From Flavobacterium sp. SUN052 (GTDB taxonomy: Bacteria > Bacteroidota > Bacteroidia > Flavobacteriales > Flavobacteriaceae): a stretch of DNA of 64,000 nucleotides. The notes below the pieces were generated by a model, which ran no database searches, was not told the DNA's origin, and worked only from the letters and a program-made list of their open reading frames with translations. Every line of letters begins with the position of its first letter. Position 1 is the stretch's first letter. A program made the translations under genes and the position numbers. Where the stretch lies: positions 1 through 64,000 of the forward strand of contig NZ_JAPQNS010000008.1 in the NCBI RefSeq assembly GCF_028867935.1. Reading direction: 5' to 3'. Shown here piece by piece: positions 44,701-53,563 of the stretch.

Positions 44701-45772
44701 TTTGTTCAGCCGGTATTATCGCGCCAGCAACACCCGCCAGCACAGCGGTCAACTGTCGGGTACAGGCCTGGGGCTTGAACTGGTGGGGCGGCTGCTACGC
44801 AAACACAAAGGGTTTTTCGATGTGCAAAGCCGCGAAAACGAGTTCACAAAGGTGTCGTTTTTTATTCCGGTGGACAAAGACCATTACGAAGTGGGCGAGC
44901 GAAAAATTTCCGTTAGCTCCGACCGCATTGTTGAGCTGGTAGGCCTTGAGCCAAAATCCGCCACCACGCCGGGGCTGGCACACGCCCCCCGGTTGCGTAT
45001 CCTCATTGCCGACGATGATGCCGAGATCCGGCAGTTGCTGGTCGACACGTTTGCGGGAGAGGCAGAGATGACTACAGCTACCAACGGGCAGGAAGCCCTT
45101 CAACTCAGTGTCAGCGAGGAATTCGACGCCATTATTAGCGATTTATCCATGCCCGTCATGAACGGCATCGCGCTACTGCAGACGTTGAAAACCAACCCAT
45201 TGCTCAATCACATTCCGTTTGTGGTGTTAACAGGTCAGGGCGACGAGCGGCAGAAACTGATCTGCCTACAAAACAACGCCGATGATTTTATTGAAAAACC
45301 GTTTAGCCCCGATCTGCTGCGGTGGCGGGTTAAAAACCTGATTTATAATCGGCAGTTACTGCGCACAAAATACAGCAACGTGGTGTCTCTGGGTCCCAAA
45401 GAAGAGCCCATTGAGAGCGAAGATGAGAAGTTCATTAACCGGGTTATCGAACTGATCGAAATACACCTGGCTTCCAACGACCTGACGGTTGAATTTCTGG
45501 CCGAGGAGTGCTCCATGAGTCGGGCCACGTTTTACCGGCATATGGAAAATCTAATTGGCGAACCCCCTTCGGTATTTATCCGCAAATACCGCCTGAAAAA
45601 AGCGGCTCTGTTGCTTAAGAACTCCGATAAATACATTGCTCAAGTCGCCTACGATACAGGCTTCAACGATCCAAAATACTTTGCCAAATGCTTTGTGAAA
45701 GAGTTTGGCTGCTCCCCTACCGAATACGTCAAACGAATCAAGGAAACCCCTGAACCAAACACAACTGTATGA
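41708..45772 (+). CDS. Hybrid two-component regulator (HTCS) of the glycan locus
   Basis: A 1354-residue single-chain sensor-regulator. Signal peptide (about 1-23), a periplasmic two-component-regulator beta-propeller with repeats such as LLWVGTNSGLYEYDG and ILWIGTLRGLF (to about 690), a Y_Y_Y domain (about 700-770), a transmembrane helix (about 776-797), HisKA with the phospho-acceptor in SHEIRNRLTLML (about H830), HATPase (NAIKYTPEGG near 940), a receiver (about 1096-1208, Asp in ISDLSMPVMNG near 1144) and an AraC HTH (about 1240-1351). It senses a released oligosaccharide and activates the locus. Its stop overlaps the next sulfatase (ATGA), so it may be cotranscribed. Confidence 0.93.
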   Translation: MSIKQLHLLAWLLTFLCFLPGKAQHWRDRSLLIAEEKWLPNRSINCIFQDSEGLLWVGTNSGLYEYDGYGVRQYVTSPNKENAIFTNTITAIREDVKGNLLIGTESGLSFLQKAGRRFTTLSDRIEYFKTITSLSNGDLLLAVHHDQSLYQFSPNYNAETRPRIGPFFALPDAVRKQVGNVTAMAAVDNETVLLGSVKGLFSLSLKSKMVVTTPITKPVLSLLIDGKTIWIGTNGGGLFQASYRDNQVRIGQTFHFGSTGQAGFDRINTLLIGPAGELFVSTPNQLFQRDPATQQFSEIQQVQSFLADNNLLSMYLDQAGILWIGTLRGLFKVRPNPLRISRIKLKTPSYIPLNNQIDLMTTDAAGNLLLGTHNDGLFTYNPHQQLVQRSPYLTDRLSFLGTAADGQLLLAKNNEVYRQKSAQDKPVLLTAIHQDVNTMVEVMPGEWWLGAQSGGLFGFAERESALFSSLLKRVNAQFDGKSPIFTARKDASGNIWIGSRGDGLVRANLQTGSVVKYAGKTQRGMTSMRILSIYVDARRQVWVATREGGLFRYQPESDSFRQFTTDDGLPSNVVCALAENKQGNLFVSTDNGLAVYLPNEQVPFRAFGVGDGIEHTYFTFNASTVDPAGTMYFGNSNGLYAITDLQLPRPPATKLFISQFNILDAPRRTAQIDQNRTLWEAAVQNQAVTLSHQQNSFEIAWSALDFTDPSQNRYAYRLRPHTETWTVVSGDSRRVRFLDIPAGDYNLEIKHSDSYGAWNDALTTLSITVLNPFWLTTPAYVLYLLLLGAAGWGAYILWKRYRRLELSLANEMANQSLQTQQMVHFSDLSHEIRNRLTLMLGPLEKALNGKKVNQGVLHNLYEQTIRLKRISDQIMNIRRSESGEFTLKVAENSPGTFISRVVQDVEPLALIRTISLENQITLTTETAWFDNELLEIVLLNLLSNAIKYTPEGGRVGITAQLVTLGKSDLPAISPQEGTYLKCIVEDTGIGIPSNDLNYLFSRYYRASNTRQHSGQLSGTGLGLELVGRLLRKHKGFFDVQSRENEFTKVSFFIPVDKDHYEVGERKISVSSDRIVELVGLEPKSATTPGLAHAPRLRILIADDDAEIRQLLVDTFAGEAEMTTATNGQEALQLSVSEEFDAIISDLSMPVMNGIALLQTLKTNPLLNHIPFVVLTGQGDERQKLICLQNNADDFIEKPFSPDLLRWRVKNLIYNRQLLRTKYSNVVSLGPKEEPIESEDEKFINRVIELIEIHLASNDLTVEFLAEECSMSRATFYRHMENLIGEPPSVFIRKYRLKKAALLLKNSDKYIAQVAYDTGFNDPKYFAKCFVKEFGCSPTEYVKRIKETPEPNTTV

Positions 45773-47211
45773 AAACCAGATCACTTCTATTCGCATTCAT
45801 AGCCATCCTGGTTGTATTGACCGCCTTTACGTTCCACCCTGACTCGCTCACTTCGTATCAACTGAAACGCGAAACGGCCGACCGGTCACCCAATATCATA
45901 TTTATTCTGGCCGACGACATGGGCTACGGCGATCTGGGCTGTTACGGACAGCGGTTTATTAAAACGCCCAACCTCGATCGAATGGCCACTCAAGGTATGC
46001 GTTTCACCGATTTCTATACGGGCAGCACCGTTTGCGCTCCTTCGCGTTGTGCGCTGATGACCGGTCAGCACACCGGACACACCCAGATTCGGGGCAATGG
46101 CGAAAAACCGCTTCGGCAGGAAGATGTCATCATTCCCGAGTTGTTCAAAAAGGCCAACTATACCACGGCCATGTTTGGCAAATGGGGACTGGGTATGCCC
46201 AATACAACGGGGGCACCGCAACGGAAGGGCTGGGATGAATACTTCGGGCACGTTAATCACGGACAGGCGCATTTCCAGCAAAACCCGTTTTTGTGGGAAA
46301 TCAAAGACGGCGAAACAGTGAAGGTCGATCAGCCCGCCGGGTCGTACAACAACGAGGCCTTCACGCAGAAAGCACTGACGTTTCTGGAGCGCCAAAGCAC
46401 GAAGCCATTTATGATGTATCTGGCCTTCACCATTCCGCATGCTGAGTTGCACATGCCTGAGAAGTATCTGAAACAGTATCAGGATGCTTCGGGTAAAAGT
46501 CGACTCCAGCCCGAAAAACCCTGGCCCGCTGGCAACCACTACGGCGAACAGCCTGAACCCAAAGCAGCCTACGCAGCCATGGTTTCACAGATGGACGACT
46601 ACGTAGGGCAGGTGCTCAAAAAACTGGACGAAAAAGGGCTTGCCGACAATACGATCGTGCTGTTTGCCTCCGATAACGGCACGCACATTGAAGGAGGACG
46701 TACCCAGGCCGATGTCAATTCCATGCAGAGTTCTGGCCCATTGCGGGGGGTGAAACGCGATATGTTCGACGGTGGCATCCGTACCCCCTTCATCGTTCGC
46801 TGGCCCGGTCGCGTAAAGGCTGGTTCGACCAATGCGTTTGTCGGAGCCTTTTACGATGTATTGCCTACCCTGTGCAACCTGACCGGCACCACGCCCCCCG
46901 CCAATATCGACGGTATCTCGTTTGCGCCCACATTGCTGGGTCAGAAAGGCCAGCAAAACCACTCCTATCTGTACTGGGAGTTTATGGAACGCGGATTCAG
47001 CAGGGCTGTTCGGAGCGGGTCGTGGAAAGCCGTTAGTCTGGAGCCGAAACAGGGTCAGGAAGAGTTCTTTTTGTTCGATCTGAGCAAAGACCTGGGCGAG
47101 CGAACCAACGTGGCTGCTCAACACCCCGATATAGTGGCCAAGATGCGGGGATACATGACCGAAGCACATACTAATTCTGAACTCTTTCCTCCAAAATACG
47201 GCCAAAATTGA
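45769..47211 (+). CDS. Sulfatase (arylsulfatase-like, S1 family)
   Basis: A 480-residue exported sulfatase. N-terminal signal anchor (about 1-19), ILADDMGYGDLGCYGQRF, the maturation motif CAPSRCALMTGQH with formylglycine Cys89, MFGKWGLGMP and LFASDNGTHIEGG. It shares the IRGN and HVNHGQAHF features with the sulfatase at 40191 and with that at 59854, suggesting the same subfamily. It overlaps the hybrid sensor stop and the next sulfatase start, so these three are tightly coupled. Confidence 0.9.
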   Translation: MKTRSLLFAFIAILVVLTAFTFHPDSLTSYQLKRETADRSPNIIFILADDMGYGDLGCYGQRFIKTPNLDRMATQGMRFTDFYTGSTVCAPSRCALMTGQHTGHTQIRGNGEKPLRQEDVIIPELFKKANYTTAMFGKWGLGMPNTTGAPQRKGWDEYFGHVNHGQAHFQQNPFLWEIKDGETVKVDQPAGSYNNEAFTQKALTFLERQSTKPFMMYLAFTIPHAELHMPEKYLKQYQDASGKSRLQPEKPWPAGNHYGEQPEPKAAYAAMVSQMDDYVGQVLKKLDEKGLADNTIVLFASDNGTHIEGGRTQADVNSMQSSGPLRGVKRDMFDGGIRTPFIVRWPGRVKAGSTNAFVGAFYDVLPTLCNLTGTTPPANIDGISFAPTLLGQKGQQNHSYLYWEFMERGFSRAVRSGSWKAVSLEPKQGQEEFFLFDLSKDLGERTNVAAQHPDIVAKMRGYMTEAHTNSELFPPKYGQN

Positions 47212-48704
47212 TGCGTATGAAACCAATTGCTCTATTGCTTGTCCTAACGCTGGTCGTTTGTCTGGCGCTTACTTTGCCCGAACAGAAGACATCTGTCGCA
47301 CCCTCTGCCAAACCGAATGTTATTCTGTTTCTGGTAGATGACCTCGGCTGGACGGATCTGAGCAGTTACGGCAGCGACCTCTACCAGACGCCCAACGTGG
47401 ATGCGTTGGCCAAAAGCGGCATTCGTTTTACCGACGCGTATTCGGCCTGTACAGTCTGCTCACCCACCCGGGCAAGCCTGATGACGGGCAAATATCCCGC
47501 CCAACTTCGTTGCACCGACTGGATTGAAGGCCATAAGAAGCCTTACGCCAAACTCCAGGTTCCTGACTGGACTATGAACCTGCCACTGAGCGAGTATACG
47601 CTGGCAGAAGCCCTCAAAGACAATGGCTACGCAACGGCGCACGTCGGTAAATGGCACCTAGGCGAAACGGAGAATTTCTGGCCCGAAAACCAGGGATTCG
47701 ACCTGAACCGGGCCGGGTGGAAGATGGGGCAACCTAATTCGCAGGGGGGTGGAAAAGGCTATTTCAGCCCCTATAACAACCCCCGACTCACCAATGGCCC
47801 CGACGGCGAATTCCTGACCGAACGATTAGCCAGTGAAGCCTCTGAGTTTATCCGGGCCAACAAAGACAAACCATTTTTCCTGAACTACTGGCTGTATCAG
47901 GTACATACGCCTTTGCAGGCAAAAAAAGAGACGATCGACAAGTACAAGGCGCTCGCAAAAGAGGGAAAACACCATACCAATCCGACCTACGCGGCTATGG
48001 TTGAGCATATGGACGACGCACTGGGAATGGTGGTTAAAACCCTGCGCGAAACGGGTCAATACGACAACACGATCCTGATTTTTTACTCCGATAATGGCGG
48101 CCTTCGGGGAAATCAGGGCCGCAAACCGATTACTGACAACTATCCACTTCGTTCGGGAAAGGGCGACGTGTTTGAAGGGGGCGTTCGAGTACCGCTGATC
48201 GTAAGCTGGCCCGCCCAAATCAAACCCGGACGCGTGAGCAACGTACCGGTGATCTCGCCCGACATGTACCCCACAATTCTGGCCCTGACTGGTGGGCGCG
48301 TTAAGCCCGAGCTAACTTCAACAATCGATGGAATTAACCTGAGCGAACTAATTCTGGCAAATAAAACACCCGTCCGAAAGGCGCTTTTCTGGCATTATCC
48401 GCACTATCACACCGAAGGAGCCAGGCCATACAGTGCGGTTCGGATGGGAGACTGGAAACTGATCGAGGTGTTTGAAGAAGACTCCCTTCAGTTGTTCAAC
48501 CTGAAACAGGACATCGGCGAAAGTCGGAATCTGGCCAGTCAGCAAACGACCAAAACAAAGGAATTATACGCGGCCCTACGCTCCTGGCGCGAGCAGGTAA
48601 AGGCGCAGATGCCAACCGCAAATCCCAATTACGATCCGGCACGGGCCGAAAACTGGGGAGCCGCCCAGCCAGCTAAACCGGCCGCAGCGACTAAAAACGA
48701 CTGA
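47211..48704 (+). CDS. Sulfatase (arylsulfatase-like, S1 family)
   Basis: A 497-residue exported sulfatase with a signal peptide (about 1-20), FLVDDLGWTDLSSYGSDLYQ, the maturation site CSPTRASLMTGKYP with formylglycine Cys83, a GKWHLGE motif and FYSDNGGLRG. The DLGWTDL/GSDLYQTP pattern places it in a different S1 subfamily from its neighbours, so it probably attacks another sulfate position. The C-terminus carries an Ala/Pro/Lys-rich tail. It starts within the stop of the preceding gene (TGATG). Confidence 0.9.
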   Translation: MRMKPIALLLVLTLVVCLALTLPEQKTSVAPSAKPNVILFLVDDLGWTDLSSYGSDLYQTPNVDALAKSGIRFTDAYSACTVCSPTRASLMTGKYPAQLRCTDWIEGHKKPYAKLQVPDWTMNLPLSEYTLAEALKDNGYATAHVGKWHLGETENFWPENQGFDLNRAGWKMGQPNSQGGGKGYFSPYNNPRLTNGPDGEFLTERLASEASEFIRANKDKPFFLNYWLYQVHTPLQAKKETIDKYKALAKEGKHHTNPTYAAMVEHMDDALGMVVKTLRETGQYDNTILIFYSDNGGLRGNQGRKPITDNYPLRSGKGDVFEGGVRVPLIVSWPAQIKPGRVSNVPVISPDMYPTILALTGGRVKPELTSTIDGINLSELILANKTPVRKALFWHYPHYHTEGARPYSAVRMGDWKLIEVFEEDSLQLFNLKQDIGESRNLASQQTTKTKELYAALRSWREQVKAQMPTANPNYDPARAENWGAAQPAKPAAATKND

Positions 48705-48763
48705 AAGTCACCCCTGCAACATTTGTACCCCTATTGTGAGATGCCCACGCACGAGTGACCCGG

Positions 48764-48771
48764 TAGTTTTG
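48764..48771 (+). promoter_or_regulatory. Candidate -7 promoter box before susC
   Basis: TAGTTTTG matches the Bacteroidota TAnnTTTG -7 consensus and lies 35 bases before the SusC start. No matching -33 element was found at the usual spacing. No CRP-type operator is present, so activation by the hybrid regulator is more likely. Confidence 0.4.
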
Positions 48772-48806
48772 GCCATGTTAATGTCAAAAAAGAATAGCCA
48801 GGGGAT

Positions 48807-51800
48807 ATGCGTAGACAACTACAAAAACTAGGAGCGCTGATCGTTTTAGTACTCAGCGTGGCGATCACTGCCCATGGGCAGGCAACGATCAAAGGGAAAG
48901 TGACCGATGCTAAGTCGGAACCACTGGTTGGGGTCAGTATTTCGGTTTTGGGCAAAACGGTGGGTACCGTCACAGATGTTGAGGGCAACTACCAGCTACG
49001 GGCGGCTTCCAATGAACAATTAGTGGTCTCGTTTATCGGTTTCGTGTCGCAAACGCTGGCGGTAGGCAACCGCTCCGTGATCGACGTGCAGTTGCTGGAA
49101 AGCAATTCGGTACTCGATGAGGTAGTGGTAGTTGGATATGGCACTCAGAAAAAAGCCAACACCACGGGTGCCGTAGCTACGGTGAGTTTTCAGGAAATTC
49201 AGAACGTACCCCAGGCCAGCACTATCAACATCTTGTCGGGTCGTTTACCAGGGGTGTCGGTGGTGCAGCCAGGTGGTGAGCCGGGCAACGATCAGGGCGA
49301 AATAATTGTAAGGGGGGCCGGTACTCTCAACGATTCCAGCCCGCTTGTAATCATCGACGATGTAGTCTCGAACCTGACCACGCTCAATAACATCTCACCC
49401 GTCGAAATTGCCAATATTACTGTTTTGAAAGATGCTTCATCAGCCGCTATATATGGTGCTCGGGGAGCCAACGGGGTTATTCTGGTAACGACTAAAGAAC
49501 CATCAAAGAAAAAGCTGAGCGTCAATATCAATCTTCAGCAATCAGTTCAGTCGCCCACGTACCTACCCCGGTTTGTGGAGTCGTGGCAGTGGATGCAGTT
49601 GCACAACGAAGCCACCGCACCAGCCGTCAATTACCCACAGTACCTCATTGACCGGTCAAAGGCAGGCCAACTCTCCGACTCGCTGGGAAGCACCAACTGG
49701 GTCGATGCGGTGTACCGGAATGGGTCGCAGCAAAATGCCAACATTTCGCTCAGTGGTGGCAATGCCAATGCCTCATTTCAGGGTTCTTTTGGCGTCCTTG
49801 ATCAGAAAGGAGTTATTCCCGGCTTTACGTCACGTCGGTACAACTATCGCAGCAACATCCGCATCACTACGGGTAAAAAAACTGATCTGGGTATTAATTA
49901 CTACGGGTACGTGCAGGATAATCGCTCCCCCTATGCCTCGTCGGGAACCATCGTGAGCCAGATCAATCAGGCCTTTCCGATTGTACCGTTGTATTATTCA
50001 AATGGTAATTATGGGGTTAATTATCCGGGGTATACAGGTGGTTCACAAGCCCAAACCAGCATCCCTAACCCCCTGCTGACAACAACCATCGGCCGTACGG
50101 ATCGACTAACGTCCAATAACAATATCAACACATTTTTCCTGTACCGCCCAGTCGACGGACTGACGTTCCGCACAGCTTTCAACTATTCGGTGGAGAACCG
50201 GGTGGAGGAGGCCTTCAATCCTACTTATGATTACCGGGGGGTGAATCCACAGCAAACGGGGCAACAGAACCTGAAAAATGTGCTCAATAACAACAACAGC
50301 GACACCCGACAGTACCAGGTTCAGTTTACAGGTAATTACAATAAAATACTGGCGAAAGTCCACTCGATCAATGCCCTGATCGGCTATGAGTATATTGATT
50401 ATCAGGATGCTGATTTCTTTGCCGAAGGTCGCGACCTGCCCAACAATGATCAGCAGGTTCTGGGCAACGCGCTGAGCGATTTGCGCGTGGGGGGCGACAA
50501 AGCCGCATGGCGCTTGCAATCGGTATTTAGCCGGGTGGCCTACGTGTTGCGCGACCGCTATCTGCTGGAAGGCAACGTCCGGGTAGACGGATCGAGTCGT
50601 TTCCCAACCACAAATAAGTATGGTATCTTCCCGTCGGTATCGGCGGGCTGGATTATCTCCAATGAGCCATTCTTTTCGTCACTGGCCAAGACTGTAACCC
50701 AACTCAAACTGCGCGCAGGCTATGGTGTGGTAGGGAATGACCGCATTGGAAACTATCCTTACCAACAGGTGTACAGCACCCGCTCGTTCTACCCCATTGG
50801 CGACCAGTTGAACGTGGGCGTCTCACAAAACCGGTTTAGCAACGCTCAGGCTCGCTGGGAGCGCACCACCACTATTAATGCGGGTCTTGATCTGGGATTG
50901 CTTCAGAACAAGCTCAACGTTAACGTCGATGTGTTCTCCAAGATTACCGACGGAATTCTTTATCAATTGAGCCTGCCTGCTTCGTTCGGCAATGTCACAC
51001 CTGCCAACCTCAACATCGCCAATGTGTCGAATAAAGGCTGGGAGCTAAACGTCGAGTATCGAACCCGAATCGGGAAAAATGTGAATGTAAACGTGGGGGG
51101 AAATGTGGCTTACGTTCAAAATAAAGTTGTAAAACTAGACTCCCGTGATGCCATCAATGGCTCATTTATTCTACGCGAGGGCTACCCGATTAACTCTTAT
51201 TACCTGATGGTGAACGACGGGCTTTATCGCGACACAACGGAGTTTGAGCGGACGCCGGTCTTCAACAATAACGCTAATTCCCGGCGGGTAGGGGCGCTGA
51301 AACTTCTCGACACTAACGGCGATGGACAGGTGAACCTCGACGACCGCCAGCCCGTTCATTCGGCCAATACTCCTTACACATTTGGCTTAACGGCGGGTGC
51401 CTCGTTCAAAGGCTTCGATTTTAACATGCTGCTACAGGGCGTGGCCGGGAAATGGATATACATCAGTGATTTTGGCAACCGCCCCGGCAACGCAGGCAAC
51501 ACCAATTTCTGGCAGGAATGGTGGGATAATCGCTATGATGCCAAGTTGAACCCCAACGGCACCTGGCCCATTCTGAAACGCCAAAGCCCAGAGGCAGGTA
51601 CGGCCAATACGTTCTTCCTGCAAAATGCGTCGTACGTGCGACTCCGCAACATAGAAGTGGGATATACAATACCACGGACGTTTACAAAACGAATTGGCCT
51701 AAATTCAGTCCGATTCTACGCAATCGGCACCAACCTGCTCACGTTGAGCGGTTTGATTAAACAAATTGATCCGGAACGGCCCACTATTTCTACGGGTAAT

Positions 51801-51854
51801 GCCCAATATCCGCAAATTAAAACAGTCAGTTTTGGCTTGAATGCCGGATTCTAA
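48807..51854 (+). CDS. susC: SusC/RagA-family TonB-linked outer-membrane transporter
   Basis: A 1015-residue outer-membrane transporter. Signal peptide (about 1-26, ending AHGQ), a CarboxypepD-regulatory-like domain (about 28-105: IKGKVTDAKSEPLVGVSISV), the DEVVVVGYGTQKKAN signature, a TonB plug (about 120-225) and a 22-strand barrel ending with a terminal Phe (SFGLNAGF). It imports oligosaccharides with the SusD partner encoded 59 bases downstream. Its position at the centre of eight sulfatase genes suggests a sulfated glycan as cargo. Confidence 0.93.
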   Translation: MRRQLQKLGALIVLVLSVAITAHGQATIKGKVTDAKSEPLVGVSISVLGKTVGTVTDVEGNYQLRAASNEQLVVSFIGFVSQTLAVGNRSVIDVQLLESNSVLDEVVVVGYGTQKKANTTGAVATVSFQEIQNVPQASTINILSGRLPGVSVVQPGGEPGNDQGEIIVRGAGTLNDSSPLVIIDDVVSNLTTLNNISPVEIANITVLKDASSAAIYGARGANGVILVTTKEPSKKKLSVNINLQQSVQSPTYLPRFVESWQWMQLHNEATAPAVNYPQYLIDRSKAGQLSDSLGSTNWVDAVYRNGSQQNANISLSGGNANASFQGSFGVLDQKGVIPGFTSRRYNYRSNIRITTGKKTDLGINYYGYVQDNRSPYASSGTIVSQINQAFPIVPLYYSNGNYGVNYPGYTGGSQAQTSIPNPLLTTTIGRTDRLTSNNNINTFFLYRPVDGLTFRTAFNYSVENRVEEAFNPTYDYRGVNPQQTGQQNLKNVLNNNNSDTRQYQVQFTGNYNKILAKVHSINALIGYEYIDYQDADFFAEGRDLPNNDQQVLGNALSDLRVGGDKAAWRLQSVFSRVAYVLRDRYLLEGNVRVDGSSRFPTTNKYGIFPSVSAGWIISNEPFFSSLAKTVTQLKLRAGYGVVGNDRIGNYPYQQVYSTRSFYPIGDQLNVGVSQNRFSNAQARWERTTTINAGLDLGLLQNKLNVNVDVFSKITDGILYQLSLPASFGNVTPANLNIANVSNKGWELNVEYRTRIGKNVNVNVGGNVAYVQNKVVKLDSRDAINGSFILREGYPINSYYLMVNDGLYRDTTEFERTPVFNNNANSRRVGALKLLDTNGDGQVNLDDRQPVHSANTPYTFGLTAGASFKGFDFNMLLQGVAGKWIYISDFGNRPGNAGNTNFWQEWWDNRYDAKLNPNGTWPILKRQSPEAGTANTFFLQNASYVRLRNIEVGYTIPRTFTKRIGLNSVRFYAIGTNLLTLSGLIKQIDPERPTISTGNAQYPQIKTVSFGLNAGF

Positions 51855-51913
51855 TCAGCTATTGTTCACTCATCCGTGGTCAACGCTCTATGACTGCCAA
51901 CGCATAATCAACC

Positions 51914-53476
51914 ATGAAAAAAATACAATCTCTTTTGTGTCTCGCGCTGTTTTTGTTCCTCCTTTCCTGCGGGCGGCAGCAGCTCGAATTAGTGAATCCG
52001 AATGAGGTGGAAGAAACTACATTCTGGCGTAATGAAACCGATGCCCTGCGGGGTGTACTGGGTATCTATGATGGTTTACAGAGCAGTGAACTGGCAGGCG
52101 ACCGCTACTATCGGCTCGATGTGGCTACCGACAATATGGGTACCAACACCAATTCCGATGCCTGGCTCGACATCAAAAACTTCGCAGCCAACGGGAGTAA
52201 CGCACGCATCACCGGCATCTGGCGCGCCCTATACACAGTGGTCAACCGGGCTAACCTTACCATTGATAAAATCGGGTCGATGCCATCAGGAACGATTTCG
52301 GATGCAGCCCGGTCACGCCTACTGGCTGAGTCCAAATTCCTGCGGGCTTATGCCTACCACGATCTTGTGCAGCTTTTTCAGGGGGTACCATTTTACACCA
52401 AGCCTAACTCAACCCGGAGCGAGGGGGTTGCGGCCACCAAAGGCAGTGTGATTGCCGATGCTATGATCGCTGACCTATCGGGTGATGTGTTAGCCGGCTT
52501 ACCCGTCACTACGCCCGACGGGCGAGTATCGAAAGGGGCAGCGTTGGCCTTACTGGGCAAGTATTACATGGCAAGGAAAGATTACACCAACGCTGTCAAC
52601 ACGTTTAAACAGTTGAAAACAGCTCCGTACAGCTACGCCCTACACCCTTCCTACGCGCAGTTGTTCACGCCTGAAGTGGAGTATAGCAATAAAGAATCCA
52701 TTTTTCAGGTCAATTTTGTTGATAACCAGCTCGATCAGGGAGAAACATTTTCGTACAAAGTTGATACGACGACATCACCTTCGGTAACGCCTTTTGGAGT
52801 GCCCCGCAACTCATATCAGGTCACTAACAGCCTACGCGATTCGTACCTTTATACCGATGGCAAACCATTGGTAGCGAGTCCAATCTACGGCACAAAGTCT
52901 CCGTTGGTGAGCACCACAGGCCACGCCATTAACCGTGACCCGCGCTTCCGGGCTTCGATCTTCTCGAATCAGGATGTAACAGGGAGTGGTAAAAAACTCT
53001 GGAATTTCGCAGCCAACAACGTAGCAGTGAAGAAATACTTCTTCATTTCGCCTATCGTGTTTATCAATCGCCCGCAGAACTACCACCTGATTCGGTACGC
53101 CGATGTGCTTTTGATGCTGGCCGAGGCCGAAGTGGAGCTAAATCCTGCCGACACCGATATTTTCACCAACGTCGAAGCTATTCGTAAACGGGCAGGCATT
53201 GCGATGTTTGCGGCAGCCGATTGGGCCAAACTATCGCAGGATCAGAAGCGGGAAGCCATCCGCGACGAACGGAGATGGGAGTTTGCTTTTGAGCATATAC
53301 GTTTTTTTGATTTCCGTCGCTGGGGTACAGCCTATACAAAGCAGAAGCTCACAATCTCGAATAACCTGATTCCGGCAGCTACACCCGATCTGGCATTTAT
53401 TCAGTGGCCGTACCCACAAGTTGAATTAGACAACAATCCGGCCCTCAAAGCACAGGGGGCCAATCCAGGCTATTAG
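51914..53476 (+). CDS. susD: SusD/RagB-family glycan-binding lipoprotein
   Basis: A 520-residue surface lipoprotein: signal MKKIQSLLCLALFLFLLSC with lipid Cys at residue 19, TPR-like helical SusD fold starting ELVNPNEVEETTFWRNETDA, and the conserved C-terminal RDERRWEFAFEHIRFFDFRR. It forms the lid of the SusC pair and binds glycan at the surface. It is the second gene of the susCD unit and is followed 87 bases later by another sulfatase. Confidence 0.92.
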   Translation: MKKIQSLLCLALFLFLLSCGRQQLELVNPNEVEETTFWRNETDALRGVLGIYDGLQSSELAGDRYYRLDVATDNMGTNTNSDAWLDIKNFAANGSNARITGIWRALYTVVNRANLTIDKIGSMPSGTISDAARSRLLAESKFLRAYAYHDLVQLFQGVPFYTKPNSTRSEGVAATKGSVIADAMIADLSGDVLAGLPVTTPDGRVSKGAALALLGKYYMARKDYTNAVNTFKQLKTAPYSYALHPSYAQLFTPEVEYSNKESIFQVNFVDNQLDQGETFSYKVDTTTSPSVTPFGVPRNSYQVTNSLRDSYLYTDGKPLVASPIYGTKSPLVSTTGHAINRDPRFRASIFSNQDVTGSGKKLWNFAANNVAVKKYFFISPIVFINRPQNYHLIRYADVLLMLAEAEVELNPADTDIFTNVEAIRKRAGIAMFAAADWAKLSQDQKREAIRDERRWEFAFEHIRFFDFRRWGTAYTKQKLTISNNLIPAATPDLAFIQWPYPQVELDNNPALKAQGANPGY

Positions 53477-53563
53477 GTTGGAACGCGGTCTGACGGGAGC
53501 CACTCGATTAACTATTGGGTATGGTTCCCCTCAGCTTTTTCTTTTACCGATACAAAACTCACT

